64,000 nt of DNA, taken from positions 109,829 to 173,828 of the forward strand of contig JAJEKV010000489.1 in the NCBI GenBank assembly GCA_021234155.1. The letters run 5' to 3'. The notes under the pieces were generated by a model, which saw only the letters and a list, made by a program, of their open reading frames with translations, was not told where the DNA came from and ran no database searches. The DNA comes from Isoetes taiwanensis. Taxonomy: Eukaryota; Streptophyta; Lycopodiopsida; Isoetales; Isoetaceae. Shown here piece by piece: positions 33,059 to 46,033 of this stretch (position 1 is its first letter; each line of letters begins with the position of its first letter). A program made the translations under genes and the position numbers.

Positions 33059-33489
33059 TGATAAAAAATACTTCAAATATATGAGCAACTCTCTATATAC
33101 GATTCCATTAGTCAATAAGATGCATAGAATGATGCTTTTAAATGTCAAAGGAAATAGACATCATATATAGAAGTGCATTCATTTTGCTCAATATCTAGCA
33201 ATTGTAGCATCAGAAAATGATAAACATATTGCTTCAAATCACACTAGATCATGTAAAACCTACCCGACAGCTCAAGCCCTAATCAACACGATTAGGCTAT
33301 GGAAACCTCCCGATTAGACTCCCTGCACATCTATCTACTCCATCTGATTACTCCTTAATTTATTTCTGTGAGTTTCGATCAGTATGGAGTCGGTTCTCGG
33401 TGGACACAATGGTGTCACATTCAAATAGGTTTTGCCTCCCGTTTGGGGTTAGTCTCGGGATAAATGGAAAGTCTTAACCATATAAGTGC
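33059..33489 (-). repeat. Copia 5' LTR, outer end missing or replaced
   Basis: Matches 28121-28553 with only a handful of differences up to CTTAACCATATAA, after which the two LTRs are unrelated. About 183 bases of the 5' end (U3) have no counterpart. Confidence 0.85.
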
Positions 33490-36400
33490 GATTTATACGC
33501 GTTTTGAGATTAGCGGATAAATCCGCTTCTTGAACTAGTTGAGAGAGTCCCCTCACGGGTATTTATAGCCTTGTTGCGGTTCTCTCATTTTCATCAGCCG
33601 TCTTTGAGTCTTCCCCTTTGTGGTCGCATGCCCCCACCCTCCCCCGCCCTTTGGTTTTAGCCACGTGTTGTTGTAACCTTGCGTTATTGAAGTTTTCTTG
33701 TAGTCAATGTCTTAGTTTTTCATCTTGATTAGCTCGTTGTTGACTTCTTGATCTTGTGAGGGTATCCTTACAATGGGCTGGAGGCTCTCACGCCAAGCAT
33801 TGTTGTTGGGGTAAATCTTTTGTCTTGAATGTTGGGATTTAAGTGGGGACGATGTTGAGGGCCCTTGCGCCATGGTGGTGGGCTCTCGTATGCCAAAGAT
33901 GTGGCGGCCTTTGTGCCAAGATTGGGGTCCTCATACCAGGGGTTTCGTTGTTCTTTTTGCAGGGGTTTCTTTGTTCCTTTTGCAGATTTGCTCAAAGATG
34001 GATGTCCTTTGCATGTTTTGCGAGTATCTTGGCATGTTGGGGTCGTGGCGGACATTAGCAACAAAGGCCTTTAAATCTTTATGTACTTATTTTGAGTTTT
34101 GGATCCTTTGTGGTCCTTTGATGTCTTTTGTATGCCCAAAAAGGCCGGTGTGCATGAGGGATTATTAGTAGTGGTAAATTATTGTACTGCAATTTTGGAA
34201 ATAAAGGGGAGGGCCACATGGCTCATTCATTTAGACGTTTTGGGATGGTAATGAGTTCATATTGTAAATCTGGTTCTTTCCAGGACTATAACAATAGAGT
34301 TGACTACATTTGACATGACATTTTCAAGGCTTTATTTAGCTGGTTTGTCACACGTGCCTAGAGTTGTTTATTACACTTTGCTTTCATATTGTTAGTTGGT
34401 TCATGGTTTAGTATTGCCATTAGCATCCTTATTGTTTTCTAGTTGTCCTTCCCTAGTTTGGGCCCTCTCAATTTTGCATTTAGTTGGAGTGTTATCCTAA
34501 TTTTAATTTACTATCCATCTCACATTGAGTTGAGGTGTTTGAGGGCAAGCATTTGGCTTCTGGCGAGCTTGGAGATAGACCCATTTATGGAGAACCGGAT
34601 CACAGCGTGAGGAGCATTCTTTCTAGCTATTAGCATGTGCTATAGCCGCCAAACTCCATTCCACCTCAAGATTCATCCCGGTTGTACATTTCTTTAGATG
34701 CTTGAAGGTTGTGCTTAAGAGTCATTGGGTAGAGCTATTTCATTACATTGCCTTGAACTAGGGTTATTTTATCGGTGAGCATCTTCTTTTCTTTGACTAC
34801 GAGCTTTAATTCTGGTTGCTCTTCAAGTTTTACTTTGCTTTGCTCTATTGTTCAATTTGTTTCTTCATTAGTGATCCTTATTACAACAACGGGACACAGC
34901 AATAGGACCTCGAAGCATGCCCAACAATCTTTGAACTGATCCGGCAAAAACACAAAGATACTCTCTTGAACATCGTTGCACGAAATCGTGCTCAAATGCT
35001 CACCTTTGGTCTAGGTGAAATCTTGCATGTTACCTTTGGAAAAATGAGAGAGGAAAAGGCTGGGGAGATTGGACTATGATTAGAAACACAAGGATCTTGC
35101 ACGAGAATGCAAAAATTGCTCCATGCAAAATGAATTGAAGGCAATGCCTGAGGAGCGAAACACGACACTATTCTACTTCCGCCCGAATCTAGATTAAAAA
35201 GCAATGGGCAAGCGGACTAGAACAAGTAATGTTAAAGGTGTGTGAGACCAGCAAGACCACAAAAAGGAATGGCCTATTTGTTTGCGGAAAGAGTAGAGTT
35301 TAGTGTGTAATCCATATAGTTCATGTTTATATGTGCTAACAACTTGTTTTGGTGCTTAGGTAGATTATGCATGCGAGACAAACTAATGTATTGGTTACAT
35401 TTTCTCGAGTTAAAAGTACATTACGTATTGTTCTAAATAACTCCGATTGTGGTTTGCATACCCGGCTGAGTTTTTTGTGGTTACGTACATTGGATATAGG
35501 GTTCAACTTCACATGTTTGTATACATAGTTCTAGCTCTCCGGATATTTGGGGATTTTTCATGTTTTGAATGTTCATCTTTGTTGGTTGAGGAAATGATTT
35601 GCGGTTCAGCCCATTTGAACTTAGTTGGTGCCACATAAGAGCAATGATGGCGATTGATTCTACTTAATCAAGTTTATCTGTTTGTTTTGAATCCGATTCA
35701 AGCTGATGTGATGTGGTGGTTGCGAATGCTTGCTAGTCTAACCTTGCTGCTGTTTAGAATCAACACTCACTATGGAGGCAAGATATACATAGTATCCCAA
35801 CCATAAGAGTCTGAAGTCATGAATATCGGAGATTTAGGGCCGGTTATTTGAGGAAGGCAGTTTTTCTTTTAAAGTTTTGTGTTATTCTTATTTTGTTGGT
35901 ACAAAAATTTAGGAATCAAACTATGCAAGAATGAAAGAAAAACACCTTTCGACCTCAAGAGGGCATATCCATAAGCATAAGAGACCAAAACAAACACCCA
36001 CCCTAAATTCCGAAGAGAAAGGAACCTGCTCAACCTCCCAGAGGGTATACCCATAAGTGTAGGAGACAAATAAAACACCCACTTGAAAAAACACCCACCA
36101 CAAATGCCATTTAATGACCATCTCAAGATTGATATTAACCAAATGGCCAAGACGCAAAATTTTAAAAAATTAGAGTCTAGAAGGTCTAGATAGATTAAAA
36201 GGTATCCCTATAAGAATACGAAACTCAAGATATGGGTGACTTAGAATAGAAAAATGTGTCCATATAAGAACATAAAACTCAATATGTGAGTGATTAAAAA
36301 ACCAATGAGACCCCGGCTATACTATGGATGCATATGAACACTCAAGGTTCGATTCACCATCTTGATGAATTGGACTGTACCCCACCCAAATCTGGCAACA

Positions 36401-38968
36401 AAGCTCCGAACTTTGCAGGTCCTAAGACAAACAACGAGAACAACATAGCACCAAAGTAGAAACTAGTTCAGTGTAACTCAAAAGCATACTCAAAACATCA
36501 AGCGGATCAAAATCTACGTTGGAACTATCGACCACGAGGAGGAAGTTTGAGAAGGCAAACCAAAACAAAATGCTGAAAATCGAAAGCTTAAACAAGCACA
36601 CTTGCTAAAACACCCCTCACTTTATGCACAATCTAAAGCCCCATCAACTTATACACAATCTAAAGCACACAACAATTTGGTAAAATAAAGGGAGAATAAG
36701 CTCCAACAAACCCACTCCTACGAAGGTCCTTCAATGCAAGCTTAATAACATTGAATCTAAAGGCCTTTGAAGGATGAACCGCTTGCTACTAAGTGTGCCA
36801 TAAAATGAAAGGTGAAAGGTTTCATTGGAAAAAGCGACTCAATCGAATAAGCACCTCACTAAGCCATATAGAAACTGGAAATCACTACAAGTCATATAGA
36901 TGGGAGCAAATTGACACCTTTAGACTAAGCGAATGGTTAGCCACAAACCTTAATCTAAGGGGAAGCAACAAAGAGGCAAAGTTCCATGTTTGGCAAGAAT
37001 CATAAAATTCTAAAATCTTGTCCAACATCAACAATACCATCTAGACAAGAAATTCCCTCAAGGTTAACCAGTTGTGGAACTTGCGTGCCGCAAAACACAA
37101 CATTATTATGTAATCACAAGGGAATTCCTAAGACTAAATTAACTATTAGGCACAAGGCTTATGATTGAGATTCTATAAGTGCCATTAGATAATGAAAAGC
37201 GTCAATGCAACAATGCAAAAGCTTACGTTAAATTAAACTACATCTCAACCAACACACATTCCCCAAAAAAAATAGCATCTAAGCATAAGTCCACGCAATC
37301 AAACCTAAAACTACCGCAAAAGGATTTAAGCGGTGGAGTGATATATGCTAGAATTATATTGGCAAGGACAAGTCAACAAAGTTGCAAGTAAAACATGATC
37401 TAAAGCTCCAACACTAGATAGGCAAATCAAGTAGGTTACACAAAAGCAAAAAGTTAGAATGATCTAAAGACTAACATTATCAATATTAATTAAAACAAGA
37501 TCAAAGGTCTAGGACGATTTCTCAATATGAAGAGAGTATATGGGTAAAAAGCCTACGTGAAGCTTGATGGTGCATATAAAAGATGCGATGTGATTTAATG
37601 AGCGAAAAGAAAAAAGATCGCGAAGTTACATAACTCTAATGAACAAGAATAGTTCAAGACACTAGGATTGCTAGCAATATGTAAGGGCAAAAAATAAGTT
37701 CCCCAGCTCATAAAAAAGTATCAAGGATTCAATCCGATAAGCCTCAAGAGAACTTATAAAGTAAAAATACCTCGAAGCCAAGAGGCCTCAAATTTGTAAA
37801 AGTCACCAATCCAACTAAAAAGTAGAAATACTTCGAATCAAGAAGCTTCTCCTCCAACGAATGTAACAGGACACCTCTGCACGCCTTGGTTCGAGTTCCA
37901 AAATGAAGTGCCAAATGATTGTTGGCGCCTACAAAACCTGCCTTTATAGAACCTTCATTGAATAGATAGTTGAACCACCATCATTGCCACAATAACTAAA
38001 TCATAATACCAAAAAGGAGTTTGAATATCTAGAGCATGACGAATAGCTTATGCGAAAATTTGGTGAGTAGGGACTCCATATCCAGGATGTAAGCTAATAC
38101 TCGAAGAAGTTGCAAACTCTCAGAAATGTGCAAGCAAATGACCACCAAGCATATGAACAAGAATATACGTAGTTGTAATGTCTAAATCGGGAATAGAATT
38201 GGAAAGATAACCTAAACTGGGCACAAACCAGCTTTGCAACTCTACAAACTATTGGACCAAACGTAGACCAATTACATGACGAACAACATGCAGCTTGAAA
38301 TCCGTGCTTCCTCACATGCAGTAGCAAGTTTAACTAAAGGTTAACTCAGGCTGTAGAGTATAAGAAATTACAAACTCCTGCCTAAACGCAAACTACAGAA
38401 GAGCAAACTCCAACAACATTTGGTCAGCATAGGTATAATCCAAATGGACACAGAACAAATGTAATAATAGACATAAAAGGAATGTGAAGAAACAAAATTC
38501 CAAGGTTACCTTGGGTGAGTTACCACCAAGGTACGCAATTGTGCATAATCAAACTCCATGCCTATCAAACAAGAATGGATCGCCACAAGCTAGAAAACCA
38601 AGGCTACCAAGCTGAAATATCCATAGCTACACCTCTCCTTAGATATCCGGAGATGTAAAAAGAATTAAGAGGGAATGAGCTTAATCTTTGTGTGAGGAAA
38701 AGCAAGAGAGCGCAAAGCTGTATTAGGAGGTCTAAAGAAGAATGTTCCCTCGGATAAAGACTAAAGACAAAACCAGATTAAGGGGACCAAACAACCCCAA
38801 CGTTTGCTACTTATTAAATGCACATGGGCAATTATAAGAGCTTAAATATCCTCAATACAAGGAATAAGTGATAACTGCACCATTGCTTGTAGCACCAAAC
38901 ATTCAAGAGATGGATACCTACTTAGCACAACTCCAAGACATATTCAATTCCACAAAGTCTTAATATAT
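33490..38968. other. 5.5 kb without recognisable genes
   Basis: No frame above about 100 codons and no known domain. 33490-34200 has a GC-richer texture with TGGGG/TTGCATG words. 36150-38960 is A-rich on the plus strand and reads like old decayed sequence. One short duplication (35950-36082) is listed separately. Confidence 0.5.
35950..36082 (+). repeat. 52-bp imperfect direct repeat
   Basis: 35950-36002 and 36031-36082 share the pattern ACCTC..AGAGGG.ATA.CCATAAG followed by GAGACAAA and AACACCCAC, offset 81 bases. Confidence 0.7.
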
Positions 38969-41294
38969 ACTAGTTAAGGTGCCAGCGTTCTTGGTATAGC
39001 TAAGCTGTGAATGACATCTTTGGAGCAATTGTTAAAGGGATTCTTGTTTTTAAAATTGGATAATCAAGAGCATTCGACCATATTTCGCACTTCCCCTTAT
39101 CTTTTCCGTTTTCCTTTTTCATTTTGCCTTTGTCTACTATTTTTTTTTTCCTATTTTCCCCTTGCTCCTTTTCCCTTTTTACATTTTTCAATTTACTTTT
39201 TTCTTTTTCCATTATTCCATTTCCTCTTTTTTCTTTTTTTTGTTTACCTTCCCCATTTTTTCCTTTTCTATTTTTCCCTTCCCTTTTCTCCAATTTGTGG
39301 TTGCCCTTTTTCCCTTTCCTTGTGCCCTTTCCCCCCTCTCTTTTCCCATTTCCCTCTTCCCCTTTTCCTCATGCCCTTCTTTCTAAGTTTTCCTTTCTGC
39401 TTTCCCCTTTCCTTTCCCTTTTCCCTTTCCTTCTCCCCACCTTTTCTTTTTTCCCCTTTTTCCCTTCCCTTTTCCTCTTTTGCCCAGCCCTTCAGTCTTC
39501 CTTTTTTTCTAGTGCTCTTTTCCCTTCCTTTCCCCCCTTCCTTTTTTCTTTTCCATCTTTCCCTTTCCCTTTTTCCATGTCCATTTTTCCTTCGGTTTTC
39601 TCCTTTCTCACCCTTTCCCTCTTCCATTTTTTGTCATGTCCCTTTTCTCTTCTATTTTTTCATGCTATTTTTTCGCTCCTCTTTTCCCCTTTCTTCACCT
39701 TTTTCCTCCTCCCCCTCCTTTTTCCTTTTTTCCTTCTCTTTTTCTTTTTCTATTTTGCTCTTCATTTTTATTCACTTCCCCTTTCTATTTTTCCATTTTA
39801 CCTCCCGTTTTTTCCCTTTTGCCTTTTTCCATTTGCTTCCACTTTTTTCACGTTTGCCTTTTCAATTTTCAACCTCCTTGCTTTTCCCTTTTTCTATCCC
39901 CTCCCCTTTTCACATTCCTTTTTTCATTTTACCTTATTTTATTTTCCTTTTCTCCCATTCCATTCCCTTCGCTTCCCTTTCCCCCTTCCCCTTTACCAAT
40001 GGCCTTTTTCCCTTCCCTTTTCCTCCTCTCCCGACCCTTTCTCTATTCCGCTTTTTTTCGTGCCCTTTTTCCCTTCCATTTTTCTCTCTTCCGCCTCCTT
40101 TTTATTTCCTTTTTCCCTTTCTTTTTCTCATGTCTTTTTTTCCCTTCCCTTTACTCTCTTCCCCTTTTTACAGTGCCATTTATTCCTTCCCTTTGCCCAC
40201 CCTTTCCCTCTTCCCTTTTTCTCGTAGTTTTTTTCTTTCCCTTTCCTCCCTCATTTGTTCTTTTATTTTTCCCTTTCCCCTTTCCTCCCTCCTTTCTCTT
40301 CCTTTTTTCCGCTTCTCTCCTTCTTTTCTCTTCCTCTTTTCCCCATGCCTTTTTTCCCTTTTGCCCCTCCCCTCGCTTTTTCCTTTTACCCTTTCCATCC
40401 CTTCTCTCCTCCCTTTTTCTCTTTCCTTTTTTTTCGTGTCCTTTTTCCCTTCCTTTTTTCTCCTTTCCCCACCTTTTTTCTCTCCCCCTTTCCCACTGTC
40501 CCTTTTCGCTCCCTCCTCCTCTCCCCTTTTTCCCTTTCCATTTTCCTTTCCTTTTCCCTTCCCTTCTCTCTACCTTTTTCCTCATCCCCTTTTTCCCTTC
40601 CTTTTACTCCTGTCCTCACCCTTTCCCTCTTCTTCTTTTCATAGTGTCATTTTTTCCTTTATTTTCTCTCTTCCTTTTCCTTTCTCTTTTTTTGTGCTAT
40701 TTTCTATTTCCTTTTCCCTTTTATCCGTGCCTTCTTTGCCTTTCACTTTGCCTTTATCTCCTCCCTTTTCCTCCTTTCCCCACCTTTTTACTCTTCCCCT
40801 TTCCCAGTGTTCCTTTTCACTCCCTCCTCCTCCCCCTTTCTTTTACCTTTTCCTTTCCCTTTCCCTTTTCTTTCCTTTTCCCTTTTCCTTTTCCCTTCCC
40901 TTTTCTCTACCCCTTTCCTCATCCCCTTTTCAACTTCCCTTTTACTCCTATCCTCATCCTTTCCATCTTCTCCTTTTCATAGTGTCCCTTTTTTCTTTAT
41001 TTTCCTTTCCCTTTTTCGTGCTCTTTTCGCTTTCCTTTTTTCCTTTCTTTCTTTCCCTTTTACCCGTGCCTTTTTGCCTTTCACTTTGCCATTTTCTCCT
41101 CCCTTTTCCTTTTCCCTTTCCTCTTCAGACATTAGATCATCGCCAATAATAGTGGAGGGAAGTCATGCGATAAATCTCGACCTCCGAATGCAATCGGATG
41201 ATCTCAACCATCTAAATTAGGGTTTCATTCATGACATACTTACGCTATAACATTTCATGACATATACTTACGCTATAACATTATAATATAAGAT
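38969..41294 (+). repeat. 2.3-kb duplicated unit, copy 1, with ~2-kb polypyrimidine core
   Basis: From ACTAGTTAAGGTGCC to ATAATATAAGATA, highly similar to 46034-48295. The core 39090-41125 is almost purely C and T, with rare A or G (for example in TTTCATGCC and CATAGTGTC spacers). All three plus frames stay open for hundreds of codons, one for 712, because TAA, TAG and TGA need purines; the predicted Phe/Ser/Pro/Leu polymers are not proteins. The right flank has a 31-base duplication of CATGACATACTTACGCTAT absent from copy 2. Confidence 0.9.
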
Positions 41295-42024
41295 AGCTCA
41301 AAGTAGGAACCAGATAAGAGAAAGCAAGCGAACACATAGATACCTTAGAATGTAAGAAGTCCAGCCACCACTTAATATAGATCTGATTCTGTGTATTTCT
41401 AACACCGCAGAGATAATTTTAACTATGGGTACAACATCAGCGGCCTTCAGATTCAAGATAATTAAAGGAAAGCGATATGAGGAGGCGTCAAGTAATGACA
41501 TCGCGAGCCTATGTAGTCTCGGTAGTTTAAAGCGGCTAAGGATGATGAGCCAGCAAACACCAAGGTTCTGCAAAAATAATGTGAGTAGTAGCCCTCCTCT
41601 TTACTTCCAAAAGATGTACAATGTGTTCATTACACACTACCAATAAAATCCCTCATGCATGCCGGCCTTTTTGGGCGTCAAGAATAATCAAATACCATGA
41701 GACAAACTTGTAACCACCATCCAATTAAATTGGGATTATGTCAACTCAAAATCCGCCAACTGCCTATTGTCTTCTAGGGGTTTTTGTTTTTTTTTAACCT
41801 TTTTTTTGGACTTCAAAAATAACATAAGGTTCGCGATTCACGTGTGACTTTTCATATCACGGTGAAATATGCAAAAATGAAGAGCAAGTTGCTAAAATTG
41901 ATGAGACCAAAATTGCTTGCTTTCGATAGATGATAATATTAGGTTTGATAACAACGGTTGCATTATTTGCGAGGCAATTCAGTTCGAAATTATCGATACA
42001 TGGCACAAATATCATACAAAAATA
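41295..42024. other. Non-coding spacer
   Basis: No supported gene. Contains a T-rich run near 41785-41810. Confidence 0.4.
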
Positions 42025-42660
42025 TCATATATTCCAATAAAACATTAAGGGATCAATCCATGTTTTCCACGTGTTTAACAAGGTGTGGTTCCATGTCACC
42101 CGTTCTATCCGGTTAAGATGCGAATCTAACACTTCACCCACCGTCTTCCCCATAGCCAAATTATGCATAATAGACACAAACTTCACCGGAAAATCATCAC
42201 ATGCCTTAAAGTTTTTGGATATTAAGATGGTGGATTCGAGGGACTGCGTTTGATTGTAGAAGCATTTGAGAGCATCATCATCCACTATGATTATATCATC
42301 CTTATTCACCGATACCAAGTTAGGTCCATCATGTTACTCAAGTGTTTGATGAAGATAGGCTTGCTGTTGGATCCTTGGGATTAGTGAACTTCACACATTT
42401 GTTACGATCCCAAAGGGTCAACCAATGTCTCACGCATTTCCCCGGTGCCTCCAAAGTATCCTTGATGTTCCTTAGTTCCATGGATGACCAAATACCAACT
42501 CGAAATAACACAGATGCCTCGTCTAGCATCTCCTTCAAGTGCGGCGCGGATAGATCCACTTGGTGTTTGATTCTCTTGGTGTCGATGAAGCTGTTCTCTA
42601 GCCACTTTATTTTTCGGAAAAGTCTTGCAAAGGACTCCGTTTAGGTCGAACACCACAACC
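42025..42660 (-). pseudogene. FCP1/NIF-like phosphatase (HAD superfamily) pseudogene
   Basis: The minus strand reads KKVVVFDLNGVLCKTF at the start; the plant FCP1-homology proteins often carry DLNG in place of the DLDET catalytic motif. In a second frame follows PHLKEMLDEASVLFRVGIWSSMELRNIKDTL, the R-P-x-L-x-x-F-L ... A-x-WSS block. In a third frame comes KDDIIIVDDDALKCFYNQ, the conserved VDD loop. Order and spacing fit a ~200-residue NLI-interacting-factor-like domain. At least two frameshifts and an upstream stop make it a pseudogene, possibly processed because no intron separates the motifs. Confidence 0.65.
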
Positions 42661-45600
42661 TTCTTAGAAGCTTAATGGAAGCTGAAATATCAAACATGTA
42701 TCCGGTCGACAAGATACGATAACACACAAAACAATACAAACGCATGGCGTGGTTTGAAATAGTCATAACCAAATCGCGCTTGGCGTGATTTGGTTTGACA
42801 ATGAAAAATAATCAAAACGCACGCTTGGCAGCGATTTAATTCAAAGGTAATACAAATTAAATCCGCGGCGTGGGCTATTTAGTGGGCAAGGCCATACCTA
42901 TCATCTTCGGTTTACATTTTCGTCATCGGCGTCATTCTCCCCTTAGCCACCCTTAATCTTAAGTCTTCTTACATTTTGTTAGAATTGTTATTTTCTATTA
43001 GTTCATTTGCGTCCTTCTGGCAGGACATTATTTTACTATTGATTTGGCAAACACAGTGAATCACTAGAGCGCCTTCATTTTAGGTTTCCACTGTCAATTA
43101 CTTCATTGTTAACTTTTGTGAATCTACTCTGTTGTTGCTTGCATCACCGCCAATGTGGGCAAAAATATTCCCTAAGTTAGCGCCATCCACGATTACTTTT
43201 GAGCGGCCGGTTTAGCGGCTATTTGTTCATTCTTGCTTTCCTTATCGGTGCTTGATTACTAGGTCCCTCACGGAAGCAAGCGTCCACTTTCGAGATTGGA
43301 CAAGTCTCTGAGACTTTTGATTCTGCTGATGATTTCAGGTTGCCATAAGGGCCTTTAGGAACTTGGCAAGCACATGCATGAGGAATGGTTCAAGAAAGTC
43401 TTTGGCACGCTCATCACTCCAAAGCGATGACATCTTCTTGCACCCATAAGAGCCTCTCGGGCAATATAACCTCCAACATGAAGCTCCAAGCGGGTTGTAT
43501 CAATTGGAGCAAATGCCTCGACGAATGCTTAAGCGACCATAGGCGGAAATCCATTTTTATTTAAGGGGCCCTTCTCCTTAGTTTGTAGCTTTCGTGCTTG
43601 ATTTTCCCCACTTAGGAGGGTCGATCCTCATCCTCTTCGACTCATCACGATTACGGTGATCGATCAGGTATGAAAGAATATAGTTCTTAAGTGCGGATCA
43701 TCTAGAAGAAAACATTCCCATGCCTTTGCTATTGTCACCCTTGGCCTTAGCAATATCATATTAAGATCGTCGATAGCATGGCTATCATAATGAAGATCAC
43801 ATGTGCCATCTTTCGTCTTTGTTCATGACTCATTATCCTTAACATCATATATTAGGCATCCCTCCTAATAACTTTGAGGCACTCGGATCATGAAGCGTGG
43901 GATAGTTCATGCGAATGTGACTCACGAAGGACAAGCGATGACAATAGTGAAGGACCTCTCGGTTGTCAATCCTATCTCGGTGGTAAAGAAGGCATTTGTA
44001 GTCATACGGTTCATGCCCATATCTCCTCTCCCACCCTATTTTGTCCAACACAAAGTGATATATTTTTAAGGCCCGAAGTTGATTACGGCAAGAGACCTTG
44101 TACCCAATGGGTGAATCTTTGGGCGGCGTCGTCTTCTCGGTAATCTTCTTCACAAGGGCCACTTTTTCTTCTCAACTCGGCCCGATTACCTTAGGGGGGT
44201 AGAGTCTCCTTATGTTTTGTATTTTTAGCCTTCCAATTCTTTAGGAAGTCCTTTGGCCAGAATACAAACTTCTTGATGTCATCATTCTTGACCTTGTATT
44301 TGTCCGACAATCCAATTTAGGATAATGCCACATCCCAGATAGCCTTTGTAACTTCGGCTCCTACGGTGACTTCATTATCGCGATACATCCTTTACATGGT
44401 TGCGACACTCAGCGAAGGACATCCTATCCTTGGTGAAAGCACCCTTCTTGTATAAGACTTCCTTCTTTAAGCAGCGGTCTAAAACCCAAATGGTCTCGGC
44501 GTCGTCTAGCCCTGAGTCTTTCTCATCTCTGTCACATTCAAGTCAAATATGCTTACATCAACGGGGAGGCACCCTACCCATAGTGTCTCGCAAAGCGGCT
44601 TCCCTTATTGCATAAAAAAGCGTCGAGAATTCATTCCACTTGAGCCATCTTGCCTCCTTACAAAACACAATCTTATACGAGTGCATTTGGTCGACTTTGG
44701 ATGAGCTTTGAAGGATCGCAATGTCATCACCACCTTTTTTCTTTGATTTTCTTGCAGTCTTCTTCTTCTCTTATATAATTATGCCTGCGGCGAGTCCGCT
44801 CCAATGGCTTGAATGCCTCGACTTTGACCATGCATGCAGTGCGGGAACACTATAAATCAAACCACGGTAACCATAGGAAATTTTCCTATCGACCTAAAAC
44901 AATTCCCCAACCTTACAAGTCATTTTTAGCCTTCATAATTTTGCCTTTAAAATCATTTTAATTTAGCCTATATAAAATTTCTAAATTCTATTTTTTGAAT
45001 GCAATAAATGGAATAAAAATGTGAGAATTTATTGCATGAAATGCAATATTCTCCATATATACCATATACATGTCGGTGCTGGCGGGAAGGCCGTCGCCCG
45101 GCGTGTTAATTCAAACAATCAATTATTCACGCTAACTTATTTCTAATTGTGCCTATATAAATCCATTTTCGCTCTCAAAGTTCCTACATTTTTCTTCCTT
45201 CCTTCACGATTTTTGCGGTTAAACCTGGCGTGTTTGGATCCGCCGAGATCCGAAATCTTGGTCTTGTGATTTATATTCATCAATGTTAGATGTTTGGTTT
45301 TGGCAATTCTAACTTACTAAAAGACTCAGCCTTTTGTAGCATAGCATGCGTAGCGAGAGGACGCCGGAGACTCGAGAATCGAAAAACCTCGGAATTAAAA
45401 CCACAAGCATAGTCCTCCGTTCTTGAATCCTTCCGACCTCGAACTCAAGGTTAGTTTTCATTTTAGTTTTAAGTTGCATCTCAATGGCGGGTTTAATCCA
45501 AGAAGACAAGCTTTTGCATTTTCGAGGCGAGAGGCGCGGATGATGTTTATGAAAACCGAGAATAGTTTTTATAAACTTCATACGCTTCTTTGTTCAGTAA

Positions 45601-46033
45601 ATTCTTGAGTTTCTCTTCTGAATTAATCATGCTATTGCATGCAAGATTTCTATTAGCGAATAAGTGTAGTAGAAAGCATTAGAAAAATCAGAAAGATAAT
45701 ATTTGAAACAGCTAAAGCGTGTTTTATACTAATATAGCCTTCAACATGAATACTGCATTTCGGCGTGCACTCGTGAGAGAGAGGAGAAAAAAAGCATGCG
45801 GATAGATAAGTAAATAGATAAAGGCCGGGGCAATTATTTACCTTGCGTAGTGTAAATAATTGCTGGCTATCTATTACTATCTATCTGTCTGATTTTCTCC
45901 CGAGATGCCAACCCGCCGGCATCTAACCCCCTATATAGCGTTTTACGGCGGCGTGCAAACAATTGTATCCCTACTTTCAACTTTTACGCTAAACACGTCG
46001 GGCGTGTCTCTTAGTTTCTAAGTTTATAAATAA
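42661..46033. other. Unresolved region with scattered GGCGTG motifs
   Basis: A minus frame at 43845-44162 (105 codons, LVKKITEKTTPPKDSPIGYKV...) reads protein-like but is not recognised. The surrounding 43300-44800 has a similar texture and may be an old gene or element on the minus strand. 42730-42880 and 45090-46050 contain repeated ATGGCGTG, TTGGCGTG, CTGGCGTG and GGGCGTG words. CTATCTATTACTATCTATCTGTCT lies near 45868 (simple repeat). Confidence 0.4.

Larger units (their letters stand above)
28121..33489 (-). mobile_element. Ty1/copia retrotransposon (minus strand)
   Basis: Reading from right to left: 5' LTR (33059-33489, incomplete), PBS, gag with zinc knuckles, protease, integrase, RT, RNase H, PPT, and 3' LTR (28121-28736). 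Integrase precedes RT, which is diagnostic for Ty1/copia. The LTRs agree at about 99% over some 400 bases, so insertion is recent, yet the pol frame has many indels and stops. No target duplication could be matched because the outer end of the right LTR does not align. Confidence 0.9.

Noticed and set aside
33768-34168. Four overlapping ORFs of 70-98 codons on both strands
   Set aside because: Mutually overlapping, no motif; typical chance frames in GC-richer DNA.
39124-40982. Several very long plus-strand ORFs (367 and 448 codons) and their Lys/Glu/Gly-rich minus-strand counterparts
   Set aside because: All lie in pyrimidine-only DNA where stops cannot occur on the plus strand; residue composition follows the base composition and no domain is present.
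43845-44162. 105-codon minus ORF that reads like a protein
   Set aside because: No family recognised and the surroundings are stop-ridden; left as unresolved rather than named.
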